Assembly (NCBI GenBank): GCA_003140115.1
Contig: PLIQ01000097.1
Coordinates: 4,778-12,460 of the forward strand
DNA: 7,683 bases
Source of the DNA: Actinomycetota bacterium
Lineage (GTDB): Bacteria; Actinomycetota; Actinomycetes; Streptosporangiales; Streptosporangiaceae
Direction: 5' to 3'
Shown here: in pieces, positions 1 to 6,038 of the stretch
How the letters are laid out: each line of letters begins with the position of its first letter
Numbering within the stretch: the stretch's first letter is position 1
Made by a program: the position numbers and the translations under genes
The notes under the pieces: model-generated
Seen by the model: only the letters and a program-made list of their open reading frames with translations
Databases searched by the model: none
What the model was told of the DNA's origin: nothing

Positions 1-744
1 GCCGGGAAGCTGCTGTGGTACTACCAGCTCACCCCGCACGACCTGTACGACTGGGATCTGCAGAACCCGCCGGTGCTCAGCACCGCGAACGGGCGGCCGG
101 TGGTAATCGACGGCGGCAAGGCCGGCATCCTCATCGAACTGGACGCGCAGACCGGCAAGCTGCTGTGGCAGCTCCCGGTCGGCGGGCACGACGGGCATGA
201 GAACGACGGGCTGCTCACCGAGCACGCCACGCCCACCTCGCGCGGCCTCCTGCCCGCGCAGTACTGCCTCGAGCCGAGCCTTTATGGCGGCATCCTGACC
301 CAGCTGGCTAGCAACGGCTCTACCACCTTCGCCGCCGTCAACGACCTCGCGCTTCCGGCCACCCCGGTCGACTACACCGGGACGGCGACCTCTGTCCTCG
401 AGGCTATCGAGAACGCCACCGGCGAGATGGTCGCGGTCAACCAGGACACCGGCACCGTCGAGTGGGACACCCTGCTTCCGGCCTCGCTGTACGGCGCCGC
501 GACGGTGACCAACGACGTCGTGTTCACGACCACGTTCAAAGGCGACCTGTACGCGCTCGACGCGACCACCGGCGCCATCTTGTTCAAGACGCCGATGTCC
601 GCCGGGAGCAACGCCCCGGTTGCCGTCGACGGCGACTACGTCATCGCCGGGGCGGGCGCCGCGCTGTCCAGTACGCAGCGGGACATGATCATCGCTTACA
701 AGCTCGGGGCGACCGGCAAGCTCCCTGACACCGTGAGCTCATAA
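1..744 (+). CDS. PQQ-type beta-propeller quinoprotein, C-terminal part (5' truncated)
   Basis: The frame is open from base 1 and ends at TAA 742-744, giving 247 visible residues; the start lies upstream of the window. Residues 6-26 (WYYQLTPHD followed by LYDWD and NPPVL) match the segment of PQQ-dependent alcohol dehydrogenases and related quinoproteins that contains a catalytic aspartate; D17 or D19 would be the counterpart, but I cannot align it. Three blade signatures ending in TGxxxW/F-like motifs follow (residues about 48-56, 148-152 and 181-190), including a long VFTTTFKGDLYALDATTG blade near residues 169-186. No CxxCH haem motif is present, so this end carries no fused cytochrome c. 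The family oxidises alcohols or sugars, usually outside the cytoplasmic membrane; the signal peptide and PQQ-ligand region are out of view. It could be an actinobacterial PQQ-repeat protein without proven PQQ binding. It converges on the DUF4191 gene. Confidence 0.85.
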   Translation, partial: AGKLLWYYQLTPHDLYDWDLQNPPVLSTANGRPVVIDGGKAGILIELDAQTGKLLWQLPVGGHDGHENDGLLTEHATPTSRGLLPAQYCLEPSLYGGILTQLASNGSTTFAAVNDLALPATPVDYTGTATSVLEAIENATGEMVAVNQDTGTVEWDTLLPASLYGAATVTNDVVFTTTFKGDLYALDATTGAILFKTPMSAGSNAPVAVDGDYVIAGAGAALSSTQRDMIIAYKLGATGKLPDTVSS

Positions 745-751
745 CCTGAGG

Positions 752-1477
752 TTAGCGAGCCTTCGGCCTCGGCATCTTGGGCTGCCTGATGTTCTTCGGG
801 ATCGGTCCCTTGGGTGCCTGCAGCGACGGCTGCAGGGCCTTCAGCCGGTGGTTGAGGTCGCTGACCGCGGCGGGCTTAAGCTTGCCCGGCAGCCGCATGA
901 CCTTGCGCTGCAGCTTGCCCAGGGGAATCTGGCCTTCCTCGTTCCCCACCTGGAACTCGAAGATGGGCACCTCGTAGGCCACCCGGGCGACCCGCTTCTT
1001 CTCTGCGGCCAGCAGGCTGGCCAGCCGCGCAGGGGAGCCCTCGCCGACCAGGATGACGCCCGGCTTGCCCACCGTCCGGTGCACCACGTCCATGTTCCGG
1101 TTGGCCGCGATAGCGGGCGTCACCGTCCAGTTACCACGCATGTTCTCCAGCACCGCGGCCGCCGCACCGGGCTGGCCCTCGATCGCCTTGTACTGTGCCG
1201 ACTGCGCGAACCGGCCGAACAGGAGCACCGTGACCAGCAGCCCGAGCAGCACGCCCAGCGGGATGAACAGCGCCGCCGGGCCGACCAGCAACCCGACGAT
1301 CACCAGCACGGCCAAGGTGCCGAGCCCGCTCCCGAAGACGATCGGCAGTGCCCTCGGGTTGGAGCGGTGCACCAGGCCGGCGACCATTCGTATCTGCTTC
1401 AGCCGCCCGGCGTTAGCCATATCCGCGGCGTTCTCCATCGCGGCGGCGGGATCAGCGGAGCCGGATTTTCTCGACAT
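752..1477 (-). CDS. DUF4191 domain membrane protein
   Basis: 241 residues from the chosen ATG (cat at 1475-1477). It matches the actinobacterial DUF4191 family, whose members lie beside lipA, along its length. The N-terminus is polar, and two adjacent hydrophobic segments (about residues 41-61 and 63-84, separated by a proline-glycine turn) form a membrane hairpin. A cytoplasmic-looking domain follows with the conserved stretches EGQPGAAAAVLENMRGNWTV and VILVGEGSPAR, and the tail is basic and proline-rich (PKGPIPKNIRQPKMPRPKA). Its function is unknown; the link to lipoate synthesis is positional only. The start was chosen because a GGAG lies 10 nt upstream and family members begin M-A/S-R-K. 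In-frame ATGs at 1486 and 1498 are alternatives; the open frame reaches 1726 but that extension overlaps lipA and looks non-coding. The 95-bp gap from lipA holds no clear terminator, so cotranscription with lipA is likely. Confidence 0.9.
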   Translation of the reverse strand: MSRKSGSADPAAAMENAADMANAGRLKQIRMVAGLVHRSNPRALPIVFGSGLGTLAVLVIVGLLVGPAALFIPLGVLLGLLVTVLLFGRFAQSAQYKAIEGQPGAAAAVLENMRGNWTVTPAIAANRNMDVVHRTVGKPGVILVGEGSPARLASLLAAEKKRVARVAYEVPIFEFQVGNEEGQIPLGKLQRKVMRLPGKLKPAAVSDLNHRLKALQPSLQAPKGPIPKNIRQPKMPRPKAR

Positions 1478-1572
1478 GCGTGCCATGCTCCGCAGCATAC
1501 GGTTCCGGCGCCCCGGACAGAAACCGCCCCGCACCCGAACGCCAGCTAGCGGGCCGCCGGTTCGCTCACGGC

Positions 1573-2508
1573 CTAAACGGCTGCGTCCGCGCGCTGCTCG
1601 ATGGCCTGTGCGTAGAGCCGCCCGGCCCGGTAGGAAGACCGCACCAGCGGACCGGACATGACCCCGGCGAACCCGAGCCCCAGAGCCTCCTCGCGCAGGT
1701 CGACGAACTCCTCGGGCTTCACCCACCGCTCCACCGGATGGTGCCGCGGCGTCGGCCGCAGATACTGGGTGATGGTCAGCAGGTCACAGCCGACCGCCCG
1801 CAGGTCCCGCATGGCCTCGGTGATCTCGTGCCGCTCCTCGCCCATGCCCAGGATCAGGTTGGACTTCGTCACCAGGCCTGCCGAACGAGCGGCCCGCAGC
1901 ACGTCCAGCGACCGCGTGTACCGGAACCCGGGCCTGATCCGCCGGAAGATCCGCGGCACGGTCTCGATGTTGTGCGCGAGGACCTCCGGCGCGGCCGAGA
2001 AGACCTCCGCCAGCCGGTCCGGGAGCGCGTTGAAGTCGGGGATGAGCAGTTCGACGCCGCAGCCGGGGATGGCGGCGTGGATCTCGCGGCACGTCTGCGC
2101 GTACAGCCAGGCTCCGCCGTCGGACAGGTCGTCGCGCGCCACGCCGGTCACGGTCGCGTACTTCAGGCCCATCGCGGCGACCGACTCCGCCACCCGCCGC
2201 GGCTCGCCCTCGTCGAGCGGCTGCGGCTTGCCCGTGTCGATCTGGCAGAAGTCGCACCGCCGGGTGCACTGGTCACCGCCGATGAGGAAGGTGGCCTCGC
2301 GGTCCTCCCAGCATTCGAAGATGTTCGGGCAGCCCGCCTCCTCGCACACCGTGTGCAGGCCCTCGCTGTGGACGAGGTTCTTCAGCTGGGTGTACGACGG
2401 TCCCGTGCGCAGCCGGGTCTTGATCCACGGCGGCTTGCGCTCGATCGGGACCTCGGCGTTGCGGGCCTCAAGGCGCAGCATGCGCCGGCCCTCGGGTGCG
2501 AGTACCAC
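1573..2508 (-). CDS. lipA: Lipoyl synthase (radical SAM)
   Basis: 311 residues, the normal length for actinobacterial LipA. The enzyme inserts two sulfur atoms at C6 and C8 of the octanoyl chain carried on lipoyl domains, using two 4Fe-4S clusters. The auxiliary cluster motif [12 protein letters not shown] supplies C55, C60 and C66. The radical SAM motif CTRRCDFC supplies C81, C85 and C88. The C-terminal RSSYR motif (residues 290-294) contains the serine that ligates the auxiliary cluster. [11 protein letters not shown] and [19 protein letters not shown] are strongly conserved. The annotated start is GTG at 2508, because known actinobacterial LipA proteins have a similar [11 protein letters not shown] leader. 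Its Shine-Dalgarno (GAAGG) sits almost against the start codon. An in-frame ATG at 2481 (residue 10) has a better placed GAGGG 7 nt upstream and cannot be excluded. It lies upstream of DUF4191 on the same strand and is divergent from the YbjQ-like gene with 48 bp between starts. Confidence 0.97.
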   Translation of the reverse strand: MVLAPEGRRMLRLEARNAEVPIERKPPWIKTRLRTGPSYTQLKNLVHSEGLHTVCEEAGCPNIFECWEDREATFLIGGDQCTRRCDFCQIDTGKPQPLDEGEPRRVAESVAAMGLKYATVTGVARDDLSDGGAWLYAQTCREIHAAIPGCGVELLIPDFNALPDRLAEVFSAAPEVLAHNIETVPRIFRRIRPGFRYTRSLDVLRAARSAGLVTKSNLILGMGEERHEITEAMRDLRAVGCDLLTITQYLRPTPRHHPVERWVKPEEFVDLREEALGLGFAGVMSGPLVRSSYRAGRLYAQAIEQRADAAV

Positions 2509-2545
2509 CCCTTCAGGGTATGTTGCTGCCGGTCGAAGCTGATAA

Positions 2546-2550
2546 AGGGG
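2546..2550 (+). promoter_or_regulatory. Ribosome binding site of the YbjQ-like gene
   Basis: AGGGG lies 6 nt upstream of the ATG at 2557. This site decides the start: the reading frame itself is open without a stop from well inside the antisense of lipA, so length alone would give a far too long protein. Confidence 0.75.
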
Positions 2551-2556
2551 AACGAC

Positions 2557-2889
2557 ATGATCTTGAGCACCATGAATGACCTGCCCGGATACGAGGTCAC
2601 GGAAGTGATCGGCGAGGTGTTCGGCATCACCGTCCGGGCCAGGAACGTCGGGTCGCAGATCGGCGCCGGCTTCAAGTCACTGGTCGGCGGGGAGCTGCGC
2701 GGCATGACCAAGCTGCTGTCGGCCAGCCGGGTCGAAGCCCAGGACCGGCTGATCGAGGTGGGCACGGCCAAGGGAGCAGAGGCCATCCTCGCGATGCGGT
2801 TCGATGTCAACGAGCTGGGGGGCATCGGCCAGGAGATCTGCGCCTACGGCACCGCCGTCAAGATCCGCCGCGCGGACGGCTTACAGTGA
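2557..2889 (+). CDS. YbjQ/UPF0145 family protein
   Basis: 110 residues starting at ATG 2557, with AGGGG 6 nt upstream. The protein has the family's whole-length pattern: an N-terminal [19 protein letters not shown] strand region, then the [16 protein letters not shown] segment (residues about 35-50), a helix with REAxxRL-like character ([17 protein letters not shown]), and AILAMRFDV plus a C-terminal CAYGTAVKI strand. Members are about 105 residues and known structures form ring-like pentamers. The family is sometimes labelled a putative heavy-metal-binding domain, but its biochemical role is unproven. A second in-frame ATG at 2572 is possible. The stop is 4 nt before the GTG of the next gene, so the two are almost certainly cotranscribed and probably translationally coupled. 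No clear promoter hexamers are visible in the 48-bp divergent gap to lipA. Confidence 0.93.
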   Translation: MILSTMNDLPGYEVTEVIGEVFGITVRARNVGSQIGAGFKSLVGGELRGMTKLLSASRVEAQDRLIEVGTAKGAEAILAMRFDVNELGGIGQEICAYGTAVKIRRADGLQ

Positions 2890-2893
2890 GCTG

Positions 2894-3550
2894 GTGGATG
2901 CCGCGCTACACCAGCTGAACGACCGCCTCGACCTGGCCACACAGCGCCTGCTCGATGACGCCCGCGTGCTGCCCGAGCCGGATCTCCGGGCCCCCTCGTT
3001 GCTGCCCGGGTGGAGCAGAGCGCACGTCCTGGCCCACCTGGCCCGCAACGCCGATGCCATGCGCAGCCTGCTGATCGGTGCCCGGGCCCAGCAGCAGCGG
3101 TCGGCCTATACCAGCGCACAGGTCCGCGATGACGACATCGAGACCAGCGCGGCACAGGCGTCTCGGGAGCTCATGACCGATCTCGCCGACTCCGCGATGG
3201 CGCTGCGCACCATGATCCGGCAACTGCCCGGTGAGGCTTGGTCGTTCCGCGTCCAGATGCTGGATTCCGAGCCGTTCCCGGCGTCCGAGCTGCTCACCCG
3301 TCGGCTGGTCGAGGTGGAGCTCCACCACTGCGATCTCGGGATCGGGTACGACGCGGCGAAATGGCCGGCCAGCTTTGCCCAGGCCGACCTGCCCGAGCCG
3401 TTCCGCTCGCAGCGCCAGGAACGGATGAGTTACCCGCCGCAGCTCTACCAGCCGCGGCCCGCCCGGTCGGCGGCCACGCCCGCTCCCGCTCAGCAGCGCG
3501 CGATGATCATGAGGTCGCTGGGCGGCGGGCCCGGCCCGACGGCGACCTAG
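2894..3550 (+). CDS. Mycothiol-dependent maleylpyruvate isomerase N-terminal domain (DinB-like) protein
   Basis: 218 residues from GTG 2894, 4 nt after the YbjQ-like stop. No strong Shine-Dalgarno is visible, which suggests translational coupling; the only earlier in-frame ATG (2804) would add residues read from inside the neighbour. The MDMPI signature is clear: [19 protein letters not shown] (residues 37-55) supplies metal-ligand histidine H48, and [14 protein letters not shown] (136-149) supplies E140 and H144. The expected His-Glu-His metal site of the DinB/MDMPI fold is therefore intact. The family uses mycothiol as cofactor; the founding enzyme isomerises maleylpyruvate in gentisate breakdown, but most homologues are uncharacterised thiol-dependent proteins. 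After about residue 165 the sequence becomes proline/alanine-rich ([20 protein letters not shown]) and I do not see the usual MDMPI C-terminal domain. Its TAG stop overlaps the lipB stop. Assignment to the family is firm, the substrate unknown. Confidence 0.88.
   Translation: MDAALHQLNDRLDLATQRLLDDARVLPEPDLRAPSLLPGWSRAHVLAHLARNADAMRSLLIGARAQQQRSAYTSAQVRDDDIETSAAQASRELMTDLADSAMALRTMIRQLPGEAWSFRVQMLDSEPFPASELLTRRLVEVELHHCDLGIGYDAAKWPASFAQADLPEPFRSQRQERMSYPPQLYQPRPARSAATPAPAQQRAMIMRSLGGGPGPTAT
3547..3550. other. CTAG palindrome serving as stop codon for two convergent genes
   Basis: The plus-strand MDMPI-type gene ends with TAG at 3548-3550, and the minus-strand lipB ends with TAG read from CTA at 3547-3549. 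The two coding regions therefore overlap by 4 bp and there is no intergenic space for a terminator. Confidence 0.9.
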
Positions 3551-4248
3551 CGCGAGGCCAGCAGAGCCTCGGCACCTCCGGTCAGGACGACGGGGTCATC
3601 CACGCGACGCCAGGTGCGGTAGCCGAGCGCCTCGGCCAGGTGCCGTTCCAGGACCGGCGTCGCCTCGGCGACCGTAATCGGGCGGCCCGCCTCGGCGGAC
3701 AGCGTGGTCACCCCGGCGTCCCGGATGCCGCACGGGACGATGCGGTCGTACCACGACAGGTCGCAGTCGCAGTTCAACGCAAGCCCGTGCATGGTGACCC
3801 CCCGGGCCACCCGGGCGCCGATCGCCCCCACCTTGCGGTCGGGTTCACCCGCGACCCAGGCGCCGCTGCGCCCCGCCACCCGCACTGCCGTCACCCCGAA
3901 CTCCGCGCAGGTCCGGATCATGGTCTCTTCCAGCGCTCGCACGTAGGCGACCACGTCCATCGGCTGGCGGAGCTTGAGGATCGGGTAGCCGGTCAGCTGT
4001 CCCGGCCCGTGCCAGGTGATCTTGCCGCCGCGATCCACGTCGATGACCGGCGCCCCGGGATCCCCGGACGGCCGGTCGGACGCGGCGGTGCGCTTGCCCG
4101 CCGTATACACGGGCGCGTGCTCGAGCAGCAGGCAGCTGTCCGGGACCTGGTCAGCCACCCGTCGCGCGTGGATGCGCCGCTGCAGATCCCAGCCGTCCAT
4201 GTACTCAACCGGTGCGGGGCCGAGAACCAGGTAACCAAGCTCGCTCAC
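3547..4248 (-). CDS. lipB: Octanoyltransferase (lipoyl/octanoyl-ACP:protein transferase)
   Basis: 233 residues from GTG 4248, close to the usual 230-260. LipB moves the octanoyl group from acyl carrier protein to the lipoyl-domain lysine of 2-oxoacid dehydrogenases and GcvH; LipA then adds sulfur. Conserved blocks in order are [15 protein letters not shown] (residues 40-54), [21 protein letters not shown] (70-90), GRSGAW (126-131), RKVGAIG with the catalytic lysine K139, [13 protein letters not shown] (152-164), and [15 protein letters not shown] with the catalytic cysteine C173. The K/C acyl-transfer pair is intact. The start was chosen because Streptomyces LipB begins MSELxxV, matching [10 protein letters not shown] here, with GGGA 3 nt upstream. 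A GTG at 4317 would add 23 unconserved residues. Two genes on the opposite strand separate it from lipA, although the pair is usually adjacent in actinomycetes. Confidence 0.96.
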   Translation of the reverse strand: MSELGYLVLGPAPVEYMDGWDLQRRIHARRVADQVPDSCLLLEHAPVYTAGKRTAASDRPSGDPGAPVIDVDRGGKITWHGPGQLTGYPILKLRQPMDVVAYVRALEETMIRTCAEFGVTAVRVAGRSGAWVAGEPDRKVGAIGARVARGVTMHGLALNCDCDLSWYDRIVPCGIRDAGVTTLSAEAGRPITVAEATPVLERHLAEALGYRTWRRVDDPVVLTGGAEALLASR

Positions 4249-4282
4249 TTTTCCCAGCTTACGCGCGGCCGCATCGGCTGAA

Positions 4283-4308
4283 GCCGGGCCGCCGAAGGGA
4301 CACCCGGC
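4283..4308. repeat. Small inverted repeat upstream of lipB
   Basis: GCCGGG (4283-4288) and CCCGGC (4303-4308) form a perfect 6-bp inverted repeat around a 14-nt loop, in the 101-bp divergent gap between lipB and the membrane-protein gene. It would lie in the lipB leader. It may be a hairpin or an operator, but short GC-only repeats are common in such DNA. Confidence 0.3.
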
Positions 4309-4349
4309 CCAAATCACTCCCCAATAAGACCCCGGCGCACAATTAAGAC

Positions 4350-4982
4350 GTGATCAACGAGGCCGAACTACGCCGGATGACACACGATGAGCGGCGCGAG
4401 CTGGCCCGCATCCTGGCCGCCATCGACCTGCCGCACCCGCTCCACGATCCGCGCCTGCAGCGGAGTAAGCGGCTTGGCCTGCTGGTCATGACGGCCTGCT
4501 GCATCGCGCTGGCGGGCTGGATAGCGATCCTCCTGCTGACCCTGCCCGAGCGTTTCACCTCCAGCGACTGGCAGGCCGTATGGGTGGGGCTGGACGTCGC
4601 CGAACTCCTCGGGTTCGCCGCCACCGCCTGGGCGGCCTGGCACCAGCGCCAGGTCGTCATCTTCTGCATGATCATCACCGGGACGCTGCTGGTGTGCGAC
4701 GCCTGGTTCGACCTGACCCTAGACTACGGCTCGAGCGGTTTTACCGCGAGCATTCTCTCCGCGGTCCTGGCCGAGCTACCGCTCGCGTTCTTGTTGTTCG
4801 CCGGGGCCCGGCGGCTAGTCCGGGTCAGCGTCCAAACCATCATGCAGCTGTCCGGAGTCAGCGGGCCGGCGCCGTCGCTATGGCGGGTACCGCTGTTCGC
4901 CGACGGCCTGGAAGAGTGCCTCCCACCCCAGCTCAGGCAGCGGGCCGACGTCGTCTCAGCCGGCGACGGCTCCTCGTCTTAG
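4350..4982 (+). CDS. Uncharacterised four-helix integral membrane protein
   Basis: 210 residues from GTG 4350 to TAG 4980-4982. The soluble N-terminus (residues 1-40) is charged, with the pattern [22 protein letters not shown], then [10 protein letters not shown] before the first helix. Four hydrophobic segments follow: about 43-65, 75-97, 101-118 and 132-151. The third ends in the striking polar-aromatic motif CDAWFDL (116-122). The C-terminus (152-210) is soluble. I recall similar proteins in streptomycetes and relatives, with the same DERRELAR start, DPRLQR and TGTLLxCDAWFDL, but know of no assigned function. No clear Shine-Dalgarno precedes the GTG (upstream bases AATTAAGAC), so leaderless translation is possible. 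ATG at 4377 is an alternative start, but it would remove the conserved N-terminal motif. It is divergent from lipB and 99 bp upstream of the SDR gene, so it is probably not part of the ECF41 unit. Confidence 0.85.
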   Translation: MINEAELRRMTHDERRELARILAAIDLPHPLHDPRLQRSKRLGLLVMTACCIALAGWIAILLLTLPERFTSSDWQAVWVGLDVAELLGFAATAWAAWHQRQVVIFCMIITGTLLVCDAWFDLTLDYGSSGFTASILSAVLAELPLAFLLFAGARRLVRVSVQTIMQLSGVSGPAPSLWRVPLFADGLEECLPPQLRQRADVVSAGDGSSS

Positions 4983-5021
4983 CGGACCACAAGACTGCGC
5001 CGGAACGATTACCCGCAAAAC

Positions 5022-5048
5022 TGTCACGCCCGCCGGGCCCGCTGCGTC
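5022..5048 (+). promoter_or_regulatory. Putative ECF41-dependent promoter (TGTCACG-N16-CGTC)
   Basis: TGTCACG at 5022-5028 (-35) is followed by 16 nt and CGTC at 5045-5048 (-10). ECF41 sigma factors recognise promoters close to TGTCACA-N16/17-CGTC, so only one base of the -35 differs. The elements stand 33 bp before the SDR start codon, leaving room for a leader of roughly 25-28 nt containing GGAGG. The cognate sigma factor is the second gene of the same unit, so this predicts positive autoregulation. The consensus is from memory; the spacing and bases are read directly. Confidence 0.7.
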
Positions 5049-5070
5049 GTAGAGGGCGACAACGGTACAG

Positions 5071-5075
5071 GGAGG
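5071..5075 (+). promoter_or_regulatory. Strong ribosome binding site of the SDR gene
   Basis: GGAGG lies 6 nt before ATG 5082 in an A-rich spacer (AAAGAA). It fixes the SDR start and is the strongest Shine-Dalgarno in the window, which suits a gene expressed highly when its promoter is active. Confidence 0.85.
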
Positions 5076-5081
5076 AAAGAA

Positions 5082-6038
5082 ATGCGAGTCTTCGTCGCGG
5101 GGGCGACCGGCGTGATCGGCCAGTTCTTGGTACCCGGCCTGATCTCCGCCGGCCACGAGGTTACCGCCAGCACCCGGTCGCCGGCCAAGGCCGGGCAAAT
5201 CAGCCAGCAGGGCGCGGCGCCGGTTATCGTCGACGGGTTGGACCGTGAGGCGGTCCTCAAGGCGGTCACCGCCGCGCGGCCCGAGGTGATCGTGCACCAG
5301 ATGACCTCGCTGACCAACCTGCGCAACTTCCGCCACTTCGACAAGGACTTTGCGGTCACCAACGAACTCCGCAGCAAAGGTACCGACTACCTGCTGGAAG
5401 CCGCCGCGCAGGCCGGCGCTCGCCGGTTCCTCGCGCAGAGCTTCGTCGGCTGGACCAACGGCTGGTCGGGTAGTCAGGTCAAGACCGAGCAAGATCCGCT
5501 CGACCCGCATCCGCTGGCGATTACAGCGAGCGGCTTGGCGGCCATCAGGCACCTCGAAAACGCCGTGCCCGCCGAGGTCCCGGAAGGCCTGGTGCTCCGC
5601 TACGGCGTCCTGTACGGCCACGGCGCCTCCGACGCCATGCTCGAGGCGGTGCGCAGGCGGCAGTTGCCCGTGATCGGCGGGGGTACAGGCATCTGGTCGT
5701 TCACCGAGGTCACCGACGCGGCGGCCGCCACCGTAGCCGCGGTCACGCGGGGCGCCCCCGGCATCTACAACGTCGTGGACGATGACCCGGCCCCGGTCGC
5801 CCAGTGGCTGCCCTACCTGGCCTCGTCGATCGGCGCGAAGCCGCCCATGCACGCCCCGGCCTGGCTCGGCCGTCTGCTGGGTGGCGAGATGACCGTCTCG
5901 ATGATGACCCAGATGCGCGGGGCCAGCAACGAGAAGGCCAAGCGCGAGCTCGGCTGGACCCCGGTCTATCCGAGCTGGCGGGACGGATTCCCGGCGTGGG
6001 CGAAGACCTTCGAGACCGGGCATGCCGATGCCGCCTGA
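5082..6038 (+). CDS. Atypical SDR / NAD-dependent epimerase-like protein (ECF41-associated COE protein)
   Basis: 318 residues from ATG 5082 to TGA 6036-6038. The N-terminus is a Rossmann fold with VAGATGVIG (residues 5-13, GxxGxxG). The basic TR at 31-32 after strand two favours NADP(H), and D51/D54 follow strand three. Later extended-SDR landmarks are RRFLAQSFVGW (114-124), LVLRYGVLYGHG (170-181), WSFTEVTDAAAATVAAV (205-221), GIYNVVDDDPAPVAQWLPYLA (227-247) and the terminal GWTPVYPSWRDGF. The classical YxxxK catalytic pair is absent: the expected region reads LAITASGLAAIRHLEN, as in atypical SDRs, so true epimerase or dehydratase activity should not be assumed. Overlap with an ECF41 sigma gene and a matching upstream promoter identify it as the oxidoreductase/epimerase member of the COE set that accompanies ECF41 factors. 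Substrate unknown. Confidence 0.92.
   Translation: MRVFVAGATGVIGQFLVPGLISAGHEVTASTRSPAKAGQISQQGAAPVIVDGLDREAVLKAVTAARPEVIVHQMTSLTNLRNFRHFDKDFAVTNELRSKGTDYLLEAAAQAGARRFLAQSFVGWTNGWSGSQVKTEQDPLDPHPLAITASGLAAIRHLENAVPAEVPEGLVLRYGVLYGHGASDAMLEAVRRRQLPVIGGGTGIWSFTEVTDAAAATVAAVTRGAPGIYNVVDDDPAPVAQWLPYLASSIGAKPPMHAPAWLGRLLGGEMTVSMMTQMRGASNEKAKRELGWTPVYPSWRDGFPAWAKTFETGHADAA

Noticed and set aside
755..775. GAGCC-TTC-GGCCTC hairpin near the convergent stops as a terminator
   Set aside because: The stem is short with a bulge, there is no T-tract, and it lies inside the DUF4191 coding end.
1536..1564. CGAAC...GTTCG inverted repeat between lipA and DUF4191
   Set aside because: Only 5 bp of stem around a 19-nt loop with no T-tract; expected by chance in such DNA.
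1480..2556. Long open plus-strand frame antisense to DUF4191 and lipA, continuous in frame with the YbjQ-like gene
   Set aside because: Its translation is low-complexity arginine/proline-rich sequence typical of the wrong strand of GC-rich genes. lipA on the opposite strand is unmistakable, and the YbjQ-like gene has its own ribosome binding site at 2546-2550.
3238..4281. Open plus-strand frame of 347 codons across the MDMPI gene end and lipB antisense
   Set aside because: It is antisense to a complete lipB with both catalytic residues, and its composition (runs of A, R, P and G) shows no domain or motif.
5734..5740. GGTCACG inside the SDR gene as another ECF41 site
   Set aside because: It lacks the first T of TGTCAC, is within coding sequence, and does not precede a gene start at a promoter-like distance.
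4956..6023. Open minus-strand frame of 355 codons opposite the SDR gene
   Set aside because: It is a shadow of the SDR gene, with no recognisable motif; the plus strand has a strong ribosome binding site and Rossmann motif.
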